This document shows, piece after piece, positions 23,560 through 35,021 of a DNA stretch of 64,000 nucleotides. The DNA is taken from assembly GCA_026874595.1 (NCBI GenBank), contig CM049310.1:49815558-49879557 (forward strand), given 5' to 3'. The stretch comes from Sipunculus nudus (Eukaryota; Annelida; Sipuncula; Golfingiida; Sipunculidae). The notes under the pieces are model-generated. The model worked only from the letters and a program-made list of their open reading frames with translations, had not been told where the DNA came from and ran no database searches. Within the stretch, counting starts at the first letter, position 1, and each line of letters opens with the position of its first letter. The position numbers and the translations under genes were made by a program.

Positions 23560-26500
23560 GCTAGGACATTTCAAATCTAGGATGTATCAGTCAGGATACC
23601 TGGATATGTTCTTTTTGCCAGGGAGGATTATAGGGACAGATGAACGGACAATATGGCAGCATGGTTTCGGAGAAGAACATTTTAAAATGTTTTTTCGGTT
23701 CTTCCCTGCAGTTAGCCAAGAAATAAGCAAAATCCAACAGAATTTTAAAATGACTAATTTTTTGCAAAAAAATTTGCTAGCTCCTGTCCTTTATGAGTAA
23801 GCTATGACGCACGACGGACGACGCCACACCATTGCATAAGCTAATAGATTCGCTAAAAAGGCAAACCAAGTTATTTTAAACATTTGAAATATATAGTTCC
23901 AATAGTTCTAATCTGGGCATTCTGCATAACGTCTAGACACATTGTCTAGACACCAGGCAGAGCCAGGACAGTTGCCATGGTTATGTCTGGACCCCACCTG
24001 GTTGAACTGAGTGACCTCTTGACTTGGCTGCTGAAACTTGTCATGTTGTCAAACTTTTTTCAAACACAGAAAGCCTTTTCAATTGGCTACACTGCTTTTT
24101 TTAAAGCTGCATTTACCCAATTTATTCTTATAAAACTGGCAGAACCCTACCATAGAATAATTCTTGTAAAGTATAAACCAATCAGCTTTACAGTTTCATC
24201 ATAAAACAGTGTATAAGCTAGAAGAGTCTAAGATTACATTTTTGCTCGTAAAAAAATAGATCAATGTAGTTGGCGCTACCAACACCTTAATTTCAGATAT
24301 GACTCATGTGACAAACATTGGCATAAAATTTGTTGATGACACCTCCAGCTGAGGTTTTAAGTTTAGTATGCTTTTTTGCACAGATGACTAAGTTAAACCT
24401 CCTTTAACTCGGCCAAAAATCGACGAACTGGAGCCATTCAAACAAATTTGCGTGAGATTGTTATAGGAAATATATCTGGGAAATATTGGACAATTTGGCT
24501 GGACAGTTTCGGAGAAGATTTTTATATCTTTTTTTTTTTAATTTTCCTGTATAAAATCTAAGAAAATCACTGAATCAAAACCATTTGAACAAATTTGAAT
24601 TATCAACATCTAAATATCATTCATGTGTGAGATTAAAGATTCGACCCAGTGGTTTTTGAGAAGATTTTTTAGCCACTGAGCAGAAATGGGCTACTATAAC
24701 ATTTGACTATATTCAGCTTCCAATAAGTCGGCCAAAGTCATTGAACAGAGACCATTTGAACAAACTTAAGAAAGCACTACCCTAGGAGCATTCTGTGCAA
24801 TATTAAACAATTTGTCTTTACGCCTTCAGAGAAGAAGTTTTTTGTACCTCTCTGTATGCTTCGGGCACCGTTGACCCCCGTACAAAAAGACCAATACAGG
24901 TGGCGCCACAAATACCTCAATTTCAGATATGACTCAAGTGACCAACATTAAAATAAAATTTGATGATGATAGCTCCAGCCGTTTCTGAGATTGAAATTTT
25001 AGCATGCAAATGACTAGGTTCAACTTCCTGTAGTAACTCGGTAAAAAATCACCGAACTGGTACCATTCGAACAAACTTGAGAGAGATTGTACCAGGGAAC
25101 ATTTATGTGAAACATTGAACAATTTGGCTGGACAGTTTAAGAGAAGAAGATTTTAAAAAGTTTTTAAACTTTTTCCCAATAAAATCTAAATTAATGCAGA
25201 TACCCAATAATTACCTCCAGGGCATCAAGTGTCACATGTGACTAATTCTAACATGTAATTTGGAGCTGCTAGCTCCGACGGTTTCTGACTTACAGCCATG
25301 GACGGCGGACAGCAATCCTCGGACGGCGGATGGTGGACGGACGACGCCGCGCCATCGCATAAGCTCACAGGTTCTCTAACAAAAATGATAAGAGTAATAA
25401 AAGATGCATTCCTTTCATTTTTAAAGGTCTAATTATTGTGCCAAAAATTATTCAAGTAAACTTGAACAAAGGCCACCTAAGAATCATTTTTGTGAAACGT
25501 TACATAAATTGAAACAACAGTTTTGCAGAAGGAGACTATTTCAGCCCTCAATTTGAAATAAGCTTACTAATGGCCTCAAGACCAACTCAAGCTTTATATG
25601 ACTCTACCAAAAATCTATGAACCCAACCTGTTCTTATACAATATAAAAAAACCCTATCCTAGAATAAAAAAATTTTAAAGCTGAAAGTGACTAAAATACA
25701 AGGTCTCTGACCGTAAAAAACACGTCGATATAGGTGGCGCCACAAAAACTGCAATTTCAAATATGAGTCACATGACCAACATTTGCACAAAATTAAGTGA
25801 TCCTAGCTCCTATTGTTTCTTAGATTGTTAAGTTAGTATGCTTACTTGCCAACTGACTAATTTCAAAATCTTGTTTCTCGGCCAAAATTCATCGAACCAA
25901 AACCATTTAACAAACTTGAGAGAGCTAGTCTCTGGGATAATTTCTATGAAATATTGAACCATTTGGCTGAATGATTTCTGAGAAGAAGATATATAAAGTT
26001 TTTTTTACCTTTTCCCCCGTAAAATGTAATTTAATGCAAGTGGCGCCACATAACACTCAATCCCACATTGAATATATGACAGATTTTAGCCTAAAATTTG
26101 GGGATGCTAGCTCCTGCTATTCCTGAGAAATTATGGATTAATGAACTGATGACCGATGACCCCTGTACAGAAAAGGTCGATGCAGATGGCGCAACAAATA
26201 CCTCAATTTCAAATATGACTAATGTGACCAACATTTGCATAAAATTTGGTGATGATAGCTCCAGCCGTTTCTGATATTGTAATTTTACTATCCTTTTTTG
26301 GCCAAATGACTAAGTTCGGCTTCCTGTAACTCCGCCAAAATTCACTAAACTGGAACCATCCCAACAAACCTGGGAAAGATTGTTTCAGGGATTATTTCTG
26401 TAAAATTTTGAATGATTCGGCTTGACAGTTTCCCAGAAAATTTTCAAAGCTTTTTTTTAAGCTTTTTCCCTATAAAATCTAAGTAAATGCAGATAGCCAA

Positions 26501-26635
26501 AAAATAAGCCGAATTTTTTGTATGACTGATTTTTGCATAAAGTTTGGTGATGCTAGCTCCTGCCGTTTTCGTGATAGTATGGGTTAACGTACAGACGACG
26601 GACGACGCCGCCCCATCGCAGATCACAGGTTTGCT
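23560..26635 (+). repeat. Tandem and diverged units of a dispersed non-coding repeat
   Basis: Three units end in the same phrase, gacgacgcc..accattgcataagct (about 23818, 25335 and 26592). Inside them tggcgccacaaatacctcaatttc-type phrases recur at about 24265, 24902, 25733, 26038 and 26187, and ttggctggacagtttc..gagaagaag recurs as well. Units are about 1.3-1.5 kb, each with sub-repeats. No long ORF; A/T homopolymers have disrupted any frame. Confidence 0.7.
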
Positions 26636-26639
26636 GAAA

Positions 26640-26945
26640 ATAGATCCAATTGAACAAATGAGTAAACAACTGAACTGTCAACAGTTTATCAAAGAGCCAA
26701 ACAATGACCATGGTAATAATATACATCTTATGTTCACAAACTGCTCACATGCTTCAATTTTAACATTAGGAAATGAATGGTTTGGTCACAAAATATTATT
26801 TGCAACAATTGTTTACTCATCAATACAAACAAATCATGTCAACCAGCCATGGCCTTTTTCACCTTTTCCTCTTAGACTTTATCTCCATTTGACATTATTT
26901 TAGATTTTTACCATCAAGATCAACTTCAGCTGAGCACAGTGACCA
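26640..26945 (+). repeat. Dispersed repeat R1, copy 1
   Basis: Matches the reverse complement of 61741-62045 almost end to end, and of 60365-60549 over its first part. An 80-odd codon frame is open in this copy and in the 61.7-kb copy, with similar peptides (for example NIHLMFTNCSHASILTL). I recognise no protein family. It directly abuts the end of the preceding tandem repeat at 26635. Confidence 0.8.
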
Positions 26946-27009
26946 ATAGGTCTCTTTTTTTTAATCAGCCTGCATAGAAGACATATCAACTGAAAAACCA
27001 GCCTTCGGC

Positions 27010-27440
27010 CTTTATACGGTCACGGAAGTTCTCCAGATGACCAAGCTGTACGAGTAGGGGATCCTACATAAATCTGATTTATTTTTGCCAATGGCCACAG
27101 TTTCGCAGTTTGAAAAGATCATCTATAGACAAAAGGTATAGCCATGGCGTAAACTCCTCCCTGGCGAAAGGAACGACGAACTTTAAATTTAGATTTTGCT
27201 TGGTGGCCGGCCGAAAGAACATGCACAGGCTATTTTAGAGTAAATATTCCGAAGGAACTGCCACATAGCCCCGGATACACCAAAATCATATAAAGTTTAA
27301 CAAATAAACTTGCATGCCATACCACATCAAAAGCTTTTCCACTGTCGAGAAAGCAGACAGTTCCTCAAAATGGCAGCCTTGTGGCCTTACTGGAATTTGA
27401 GGGTGCATCAAGAATCTTACATAATATCCTTGGGTTCATA
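27010..27440 (-). pseudogene. Degraded LINE reverse transcriptase fragment
   Basis: Translating the minus strand across stops and frameshifts gives LDSGKAFDVVWHASLFVKLY, the conserved palm motif A of non-LTR retrotransposon reverse transcriptases. It is followed by a GGV motif in the usual order (RQGGVYAM) and by WSSGELP near the end. Several stops interrupt it and the FADD active-site motif is not visible. Only part of the RT domain remains; no endonuclease domain was found. The clade cannot be assigned with confidence. Confidence 0.7.
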
Positions 27441-27554
27441 AACGAATATCGATAGTGATCTAGGGATCCTATGAACACAGCCACAGGTTCGGAAGGCTTA
27501 TTACGGTTTTTTTTAAGTAACCGCCTCTATTTTTTTAATGATAACTTAACTAAG

Positions 27555-27812
27555 TAAATATGTCCATCTGTAGAATTCCATTCCACTACGTAACACGGCA
27601 GTATCACACGCTTCCCTCATTTTATATCCTGATATTAACCAAGCCCGGTATCTATACTGCACCTGCGGGCCCTGAATGTGTATAATCGTCCCGATTGCTG
27701 GGTCATACAACGGCAGAATCCCCGAAAGGAGCACTCGTTTGAGGGAAACACGGCCGTTCGGCACGGTCTTCCCATTAAGCTTGCAGAGCGCTTTCCCTTG
27801 GTGGGCACCCAT
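27555..27812 (-). mobile_element. SINE family B, 5'-truncated copy
   Basis: Shares with 41195-41525 and 49015-49290 the phrases catctgcagaattcca, cacctgcaggtcct, cccattaagcttgcagagcgct and cttggtggg. The tRNA-like head present in the 41-kb copy is absent, as expected for 5' truncation during retroposition. Confidence 0.7.
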
Positions 27813-29077
27813 TGTGACATTTTACAGGTTGATATGATCGATAAAGACATGTAACAGACAAATAATTTAAAATCATGACAAAGCGGCAGTATTTTTATGT
27901 GAGATTTATTCAAAGTATGAGGGATAACTGCAAATCTGAACATCAAATCCTTCCAAAGATCTGCATACATCGTTTATCTACGGACCAGGGAACTGGGAAT
28001 TGTATACATACACCTATATATGCACTTTTTGTATCTTTAAACAGTCATGTTACATGTTCGTACACTTACCAAAGGAGTGTTTGGGCATAACAAATGACTT
28101 AAGAAACCCCCGGCAAGTTCACCCCTCCCCCCAAACTTAATCATACCATGATCACCAAAACTCATCATTGGTCATATCAATTTCATATATTTAATGTTAA
28201 TACACCCCGACTTGTTACCTGATTACTGTCCCTAATACCATCACCTGACCTCATGTAACATTTATATAAAAATATTTAAATATATAAACTTAAAATTGTA
28301 CAAACCCCTCCTGTTTGTTTCGGGTCGTTTACAAGCCATATGCTTTCGTTCAAAGCTGAGATTCCATATGCGCGGAATGCTTATTGAGGCATTTAATATG
28401 TACCGGCACGGAAACATGCATTTTTATGTCACTCCGAAATACCATGCGGAACCGGCAAAAATCACTTTATATAGTGATACGTTTTGCCAGATACGCATTC
28501 CGCATTCCGGATCCGCGCATGTCGAATCTAACTTTACCTATTCAGTCAATATCGCTTATTATCCGCATTCCGTGCATATGGATTCTTAGGTTTAACTCAA
28601 TTCCTCAGTCATCACCCTGCACCCTGCTGTTTGGCGTGTGCCGTTCATTACCCAAATAAATATTACCTTTAATGATAATGATGGTTCAATAATTACTTTA
28701 CACCCATCACCAACCACGTATAGTTAACCTGGTAGGGGTTAATATATAAGAACTTCTGTCTTATTTATTCTATTATGTGATTTTAAACGTGTGAATGTAC
28801 TTTTCCCACGAGCATGCGCACTGCGCGTTATAGTCGCCTGCTGTATTCCGAGTAAATGAACCAGCATTTCATTTCCATGTTTTACGCGAGATCTGATACA
28901 GTTAGCTAGAGGTTCCGACAGGAAAAGATATTTTCTTTTACCTTACACGTTAGAGACCCAACAAAATACGGCCATTCTTCGTCAATATACATTACCCGTA
29001 CACTCAGTGTCAGCCGCCACCGACAGATGTCACGGAGCGTTACTGATAATTTAGCCATAAGAAGCACTGAGGGCTTG
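27813..29077. other. Non-coding DNA
   Basis: No gene supported. Around 28360-28570, atgcgcggaatg, gcattccgcattccgg and atccgcattccgtgcat recur in both orientations, so a degraded MITE is possible. Ends and target site could not be fixed. Confidence 0.4.
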
Positions 29078-29085
29078 ATGAAGAA

Positions 29086-29759
29086 TAGGGCTGTAACGAT
29101 CAAGTGCAGAGAAACATCACGATACAGTCGGATATAATATCGGTATCGTAAGATGCCAGAATGACGATATTTGATATTGGGAAGAAAAGCGAGACCAACA
29201 TTTATAAATAATTTCAAAAAGGCCATATAATGCATGTATGGTGAAACGTCATCAGACAATAACGAGTGAAAGCGCATATGATTGGCTGATCGACTGTTAG
29301 TAAATGTTAATTATAATTTGGAAAATACTTTATTTGAGGAAGTTTGGTTTTCTGGCAATCAACAAGGTTGAACATCAATTAGAAACCTAAAGCTGTGTTT
29401 CAATGTGCGCGTATATGCGTGAAAAGTCGCTCATATGAATTTGTAACAGGGGTGTTTCTTTGTCTGTCAGTTTATATATGCGAGTGTGTATATGCGTAAA
29501 AATAGCCACATGCAGGAGTGATTTTCACGCACTGGGTGTGCGTGATCTCGGGAGATTGGGGAAAAGTTATGCACCCCATCTTTTTATTCTAGGAATTCCT
29601 GATAAACCCACTCTACCAATATATACGTCTGCCAGTTCACGCACATACGCGAACATGGAAACACCATATCTGTACTGCACCTTAATAATGAATCGTGCCG
29701 TGTATCGTATCGTGACAGATGTATCGTGTATCGTGAGAAAATGAATCGTTACAACCTTA
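29086..29759. mobile_element. hAT-type MITE with perfect 8-bp target duplication
   Basis: The left end TAGGGCTGTAACGAT and the right end (reverse-complemented TAAGGTTGTAACGAT) are inverted repeats. The flanking 8-mer ATGAAGAA occurs on both sides (29078-29085 and 29760-29767). Subterminal cacgatac repeats are abundant near the right end. Eight-bp duplications and ends of this form are diagnostic of hAT transposons. No transposase ORF remains; the element also carries a nested insertion. Confidence 0.85.
29395..29664. mobile_element. MITE nested inside the hAT element
   Basis: GTGTTTCAATGTGCGCGTAT at 29395 is inverted relative to the right end, which reads GTGTTTCCATGTTCGCGTAT on the other strand and extends into tgcgtgaa. 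The repeats are about 29 bp with few mismatches. TA dinucleotides lie a few bases outside each end, so a TA target is possible. Confidence 0.7.
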
Positions 29760-30294
29760 ATGAAGAACGTTTATGTGATTAACATAAAAAATTAATAAGT
29801 GGTAACTCGTATATGAACACGTGACTTAAGAATGGAGGATCGGAGCAAACCAAAATTACAAATGACAAATAAAATAATAATTCGCACAATCATTATAAAG
29901 TTGAAGGTGGTGATGGTTTATACATAGGAAATGGTAGGATTTGTGGATTTACATAATGATTTATATAATTACATTGTATAAATACTGTTTGTTTTCCATG
30001 AAATGATATGATAGATGCGGTGTGTGGAAATGATTTGGTGCATACATACTTAGATTATTTGTGCTGCTTTTGAAGTATATTCATACAGGAAAAGTAGACT
30101 TAACACGTGATAAACATTTGTGATTTCTTTGTAGATAAAAGATTACATTTGATATTACTATGAAGGGTTGCTATTACGGATGTAGTTTAATGAACAGATA
30201 TCGATCAATCTGTGTTATGACTCTTTGTGATCTTTCATGGCGAAAAACTATGAAACATTTGGAATTATGACTATCTCGAAATTATGAATAAAAA

Positions 30295-31045
<751 letters not shown>

Positions 31046-33622
31046 ATCACTGGCTCCAGAAAATACTGCTCTGTACAATATCTCTACAATTATCACTCAA
31101 ACACAAATGCATTAATGACCAGAAGGATCGTTCATATGCTAGTTATGATCTGTCAACAAAGGCACAGAATCTGACCAATCAGGTACAGTCAACATGCATG
31201 AATATTCATAAAAGCTCTGCATAAGGGTCTGCTGTAGGGATACTAACATTTCACATAAGATGATGGGAGAGTTTTGGCTAGTTGTTGTGAACCGTTTGTG
31301 ACCATGAGTAGTGTTGCCAAGTAAATAAAGCATGCAACAATGGATAAAAGATGTTACAGAAAAATATCCTGTTATAGAGGATGTCAATGGCTGGGTACAT
31401 CAGATTTATCCCCTATTACCACCCGTGCAAGTGTAGCTTAGCTTTTGGGTACAGGCATGTTGGCCCTGGGTCTATGTTGAACAAGAACATGTTCTGATTG
31501 TTACTTCCACTGATTCATCATAAGCAAAAAGTGAGCCCCAAGACCAGTCCACATGTAACCAAATGTAATAATATGAGCAATGTACCACGTTTAACTATTG
31601 GTCAATATACTTTACTGTATTTTCTCGTGTTGAAAGCGCACCTCTATCAAAAGCCGTACCCAGACTTTTCTGTACCCCAAAGAAGAGGTTATTTGACTAT
31701 GAATAAATCAATTTTCTGATCAGAGATTTATTTACTGTGCAAACTTGACATCACATCAACAGTTTGAAATGCAACTTGAGCAACAATGTGATAACATGAA
31801 GCAAGAACTAATGTAATCTGCAACACATTGGCAGCAGCGTCCTTAATGGGTAGAGACCTTGCTTCAGTGGACCTCCTGGCCTGCTAATAATAGTGCTATA
31901 TAAAAAAATTTGAAAAGATGCGCATGAGATTATGACTGGGGCTGATATTAATAAAAGCATATCAAATACAAGGTTACAATCGTGAGCATTACACAAAAAT
32001 CAAAACTGGTCAAACGATAACTCGCAGTTTTACATGATAGGTCAGATTCCCCATGATGTCTCCCATTGCGCAACAGAAAAAAATAGTTTCTCCCCACTGC
32101 CTTGAAAGGCTATGCAAATTCAATTGTCTAAATACTAATTCCCAAAATAGCATGCTCGGGGGCTCGCTGATGCAAGGTCTCGGCACACTGATCTAGAGAT
32201 CTTGCTCTTAGGAAGATCAGTCACACAACAGATCATAAAACTATCTGAAATCCTGGAAGCATGCACTCCAAACCATCATGCATTTGTCTGCACCACTTAT
32301 TCCACAATTTGTGATGAAAGGGACTCGAGAAACAGCACCAGCTAAAATCCTGTATTCATCAACTAATTATGCAACCTTGAGTTTTTTTCCTTCTGCGTAG
32401 ATTGTCATAATAATGCTAGGAGGGCTGAAATAGCAGGACAGTCTCACCACAATATATGTGGGGATTTATATAATACATTTGGTAGAATTTATAAATATAA
32501 ATACAAAGGAGGAAAATCTACATCTTTCTTCTGATCTAGAATGAACAGTAGCTTGGTCACTATGGCACATCACAACAAAGAAATGAACGGAACAGTGCTT
32601 TTACCACATGACTAAAATGCAGAATACTGATTTATACTGAAGTAACAACTGCACCATGTACAGACAGTATTGCACACTGTATCACCAATTACATTAGAAA
32701 CTGAAGGGGGGAAATAAGATATTATCACTCAAATACTAGACTACAAACAAACCTCTTACCTGAATAAGAAAAAGCCACAAAGAGAAATCCCCTTTAAAAC
32801 ACATCAGTTGCCAGTTTTGTTATTTCACAAATACAATATTCATGTATTTGTATTACCTTGTAACACAAAATTTGATGAAAATGATTGGCTCATGGTTACC
32901 TAACAAAATGTTTGAGCTTTTGCCAAAGTGGAAAGACACGATGAACTGTACAGAAAAAAGATAAATGCAAATTTCAAACTGGCAACACAACCTTATTATG
33001 TGGATTTATAATTTTCATTCAGCAAGAAGTAGTAACTGCACTGTTACCACTGAATTGAAGCCAAAATAATTTAATTACCCTTTCCCTCCCCAAAACATGT
33101 ATCTAGAGATAGACAGCCTATAATTTTATCATGGCCTATCCACCATATCAGCACATTTGTGGTGAATCTTTCATATTCTGTCAGTTCTAATTTCTATTCA
33201 CAAACCAATTATTTTAAGCAGGTTGCATTGCTTGTATTTTTCCTAGACGTCACTCAAAAACCCTCCATTGTTAGAGTAACTAGGCTTTGCCATGGATACT
33301 TTAGTATGCATCCTTATATAATTAATCATGGAATATTAGCCACATAATACTTGTGGTTGGGCCCCATTTGAGTAACAAAACCACAACTTTTATTCATTGC
33401 TTTTTCCAAGGAGTTTATGTTACAACCTGTGTTTGTTTTTTGGTTTGCTCATAACCAGGATTATGCACAAAATTAATACATCAGTTTCCAAGAACCTTCA
33501 CTGAGGGATGGGAGACTAAGCCAAGGAACACCTCATAAAGTTTTTGTGAAGATCCTTATAAAATGGTGGGACCAGCAAGACTGCTTAGCCTTTGCCTAAG
33601 TATGCTAGCTCTCCTGAGTAAA
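31046..33622. other. Downstream flank of EDEM3; no gene seen
   Basis: AT-rich and without exons, repeats or RNA genes I can support. It may include distal 3' UTR of EDEM3; a second tttatt (AATAAA on the minus strand) lies at about 33388. Confidence 0.4.
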
Positions 33623-33628
33623 TTTATT
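33623..33628 (-). terminator. Candidate polyadenylation signal of EDEM3
   Basis: AATAAA on the minus strand, 255 bp beyond the stop codon. It is the first canonical signal after the stop. Use is inferred, not shown. Confidence 0.4.
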
Positions 33629-33882
33629 CAGTTCTGGAGTGCACCATTCCTTGTTACACACAGCCCATTGACTAAACCATATGATAAAGAAATGCTATTG
33701 GAAATAGTATCCCGTGGGAAGTTTACATGTTCCATGACACACTTGCTATTTAATGACACCCTTCTTGATTATAGCAATTTAAATAAAAGAAGTAGAGCCT
33801 GTTAAGTTTACTGTGGTACTGCTTGGCGATGGTGAAGCAAGTCTTCTTTTGTATAATTAATAAATACTACTAATTATGATCA

Positions 33883-35021
33883 TCACAATTCCCAATCTTC
33901 CTGTGTGTTCGTTTTGTCCTCATTTTCAACCTCAACAGAATCCACGAAAACATCTCTAATTAGCGCATCAACTTTTCCTAACTCTTCGTCAACTTGTTGA
34001 TCTTCCAAGTATTTTGTTGGCCTGGCCTCATTTTCTGAGTTACCTGTATTACTAGTCCTACTAGAAGGTGAGGAAGTGTCACATTGTGGTTCTTGTGACC
34101 CTGAGTTTAAATAAGGATTGGCACCAGTGGCAGATGAGATATCTGAATCGTCTGATGAATCAGGTTTAAGCGGATCAGCTTCACTTACTGACAAGCTTAC
34201 ATGCTCTCTGTAATGTGTATGAGTCTGTGAGTGTTCCTCGGTAGAAGTACCACCACTTGGTGTCTCTGGCATCAGTGGCTCCTCAAAATCGTCCTTCCCT
34301 GCATAAGATTTAAAGTTATCACCGTCTGTTGGTTGATCTGTTTGGCCAGGCGTAGATTTGTCACACGTTTTACCGTCCGACATATCACTTTTTAATTTCT
34401 CTTTAAACTCTTCTTTAAGTTCCTCTTTATCAGAAAATGCTTTCAGTTCCAATTTCATCTGGTTAATTAGCTCAAGTTCTCCAATATCCAGTTTCTGCCG
34501 CCCATGTGAGAAAGCAGCCTCGACTAGTTTGCCAATTGCTCGCTTATACTCCTCTAAATTACTGAGCTGATTGAAGTTGGTGTGCGATGCAAGCAGTCTC
34601 AAGATCCCTTTAAAAACCCTGGACACTTTAGAGCTGCCTTCCCCCGTGGCTAACTGATTGAGGTGATCTTTGATCTGGACCGAGTCTCTGGATCCATCCA
34701 GGATCTGCCACAGTGTTTCTCTGTCTTTGGTGTGTGGAGTTTGGGGCTGAGATCGTGAGTTGTGATCTTGGATTTTGGCTAAGTATTTGTTCATCAGGGC
34801 TGCTGTTTCTTCCTCTGACAGCTCTGCCCCAGCTGTTACTGTTTTCTCAGCAGAGCTCAGCAGGTCCTGTGCTGTTCTGCTGTCCTCTTTGGCTGCTGGA
34901 CTGCTGTCACCTGGGGAGCCTTCAGAGTATAAATTATCTACAGAGGGTTCCACAGGTTTCATCCCTTCTGTCTCACCTTCAGCTTTCTTTTGCTGCTGGA
35001 GCATTTCCTTCATGATGACTT
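33883..35021 (-). CDS. EDEM3: EDEM3 exon 20, 378-residue tail and stop
   Basis: 1139 bp including the stop. The acceptor is unusual: (TTA)n running into TTATTTTCAG. The tail is acidic and rich in S, E, D, Q and K. A central part ([15 protein letters not shown] through [20 protein letters not shown]) looks helical, possibly coiled coil. The C-terminus is QEDWEL, not the KDEL I recall for vertebrate EDEM3. The upstream ATG in the (TTA)n stretch would give a hydrophobic leucine run, but this is intronic; the frame and phase fit splicing from exon 19. I do not recognise a domain in the tail. Confidence 0.88.
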
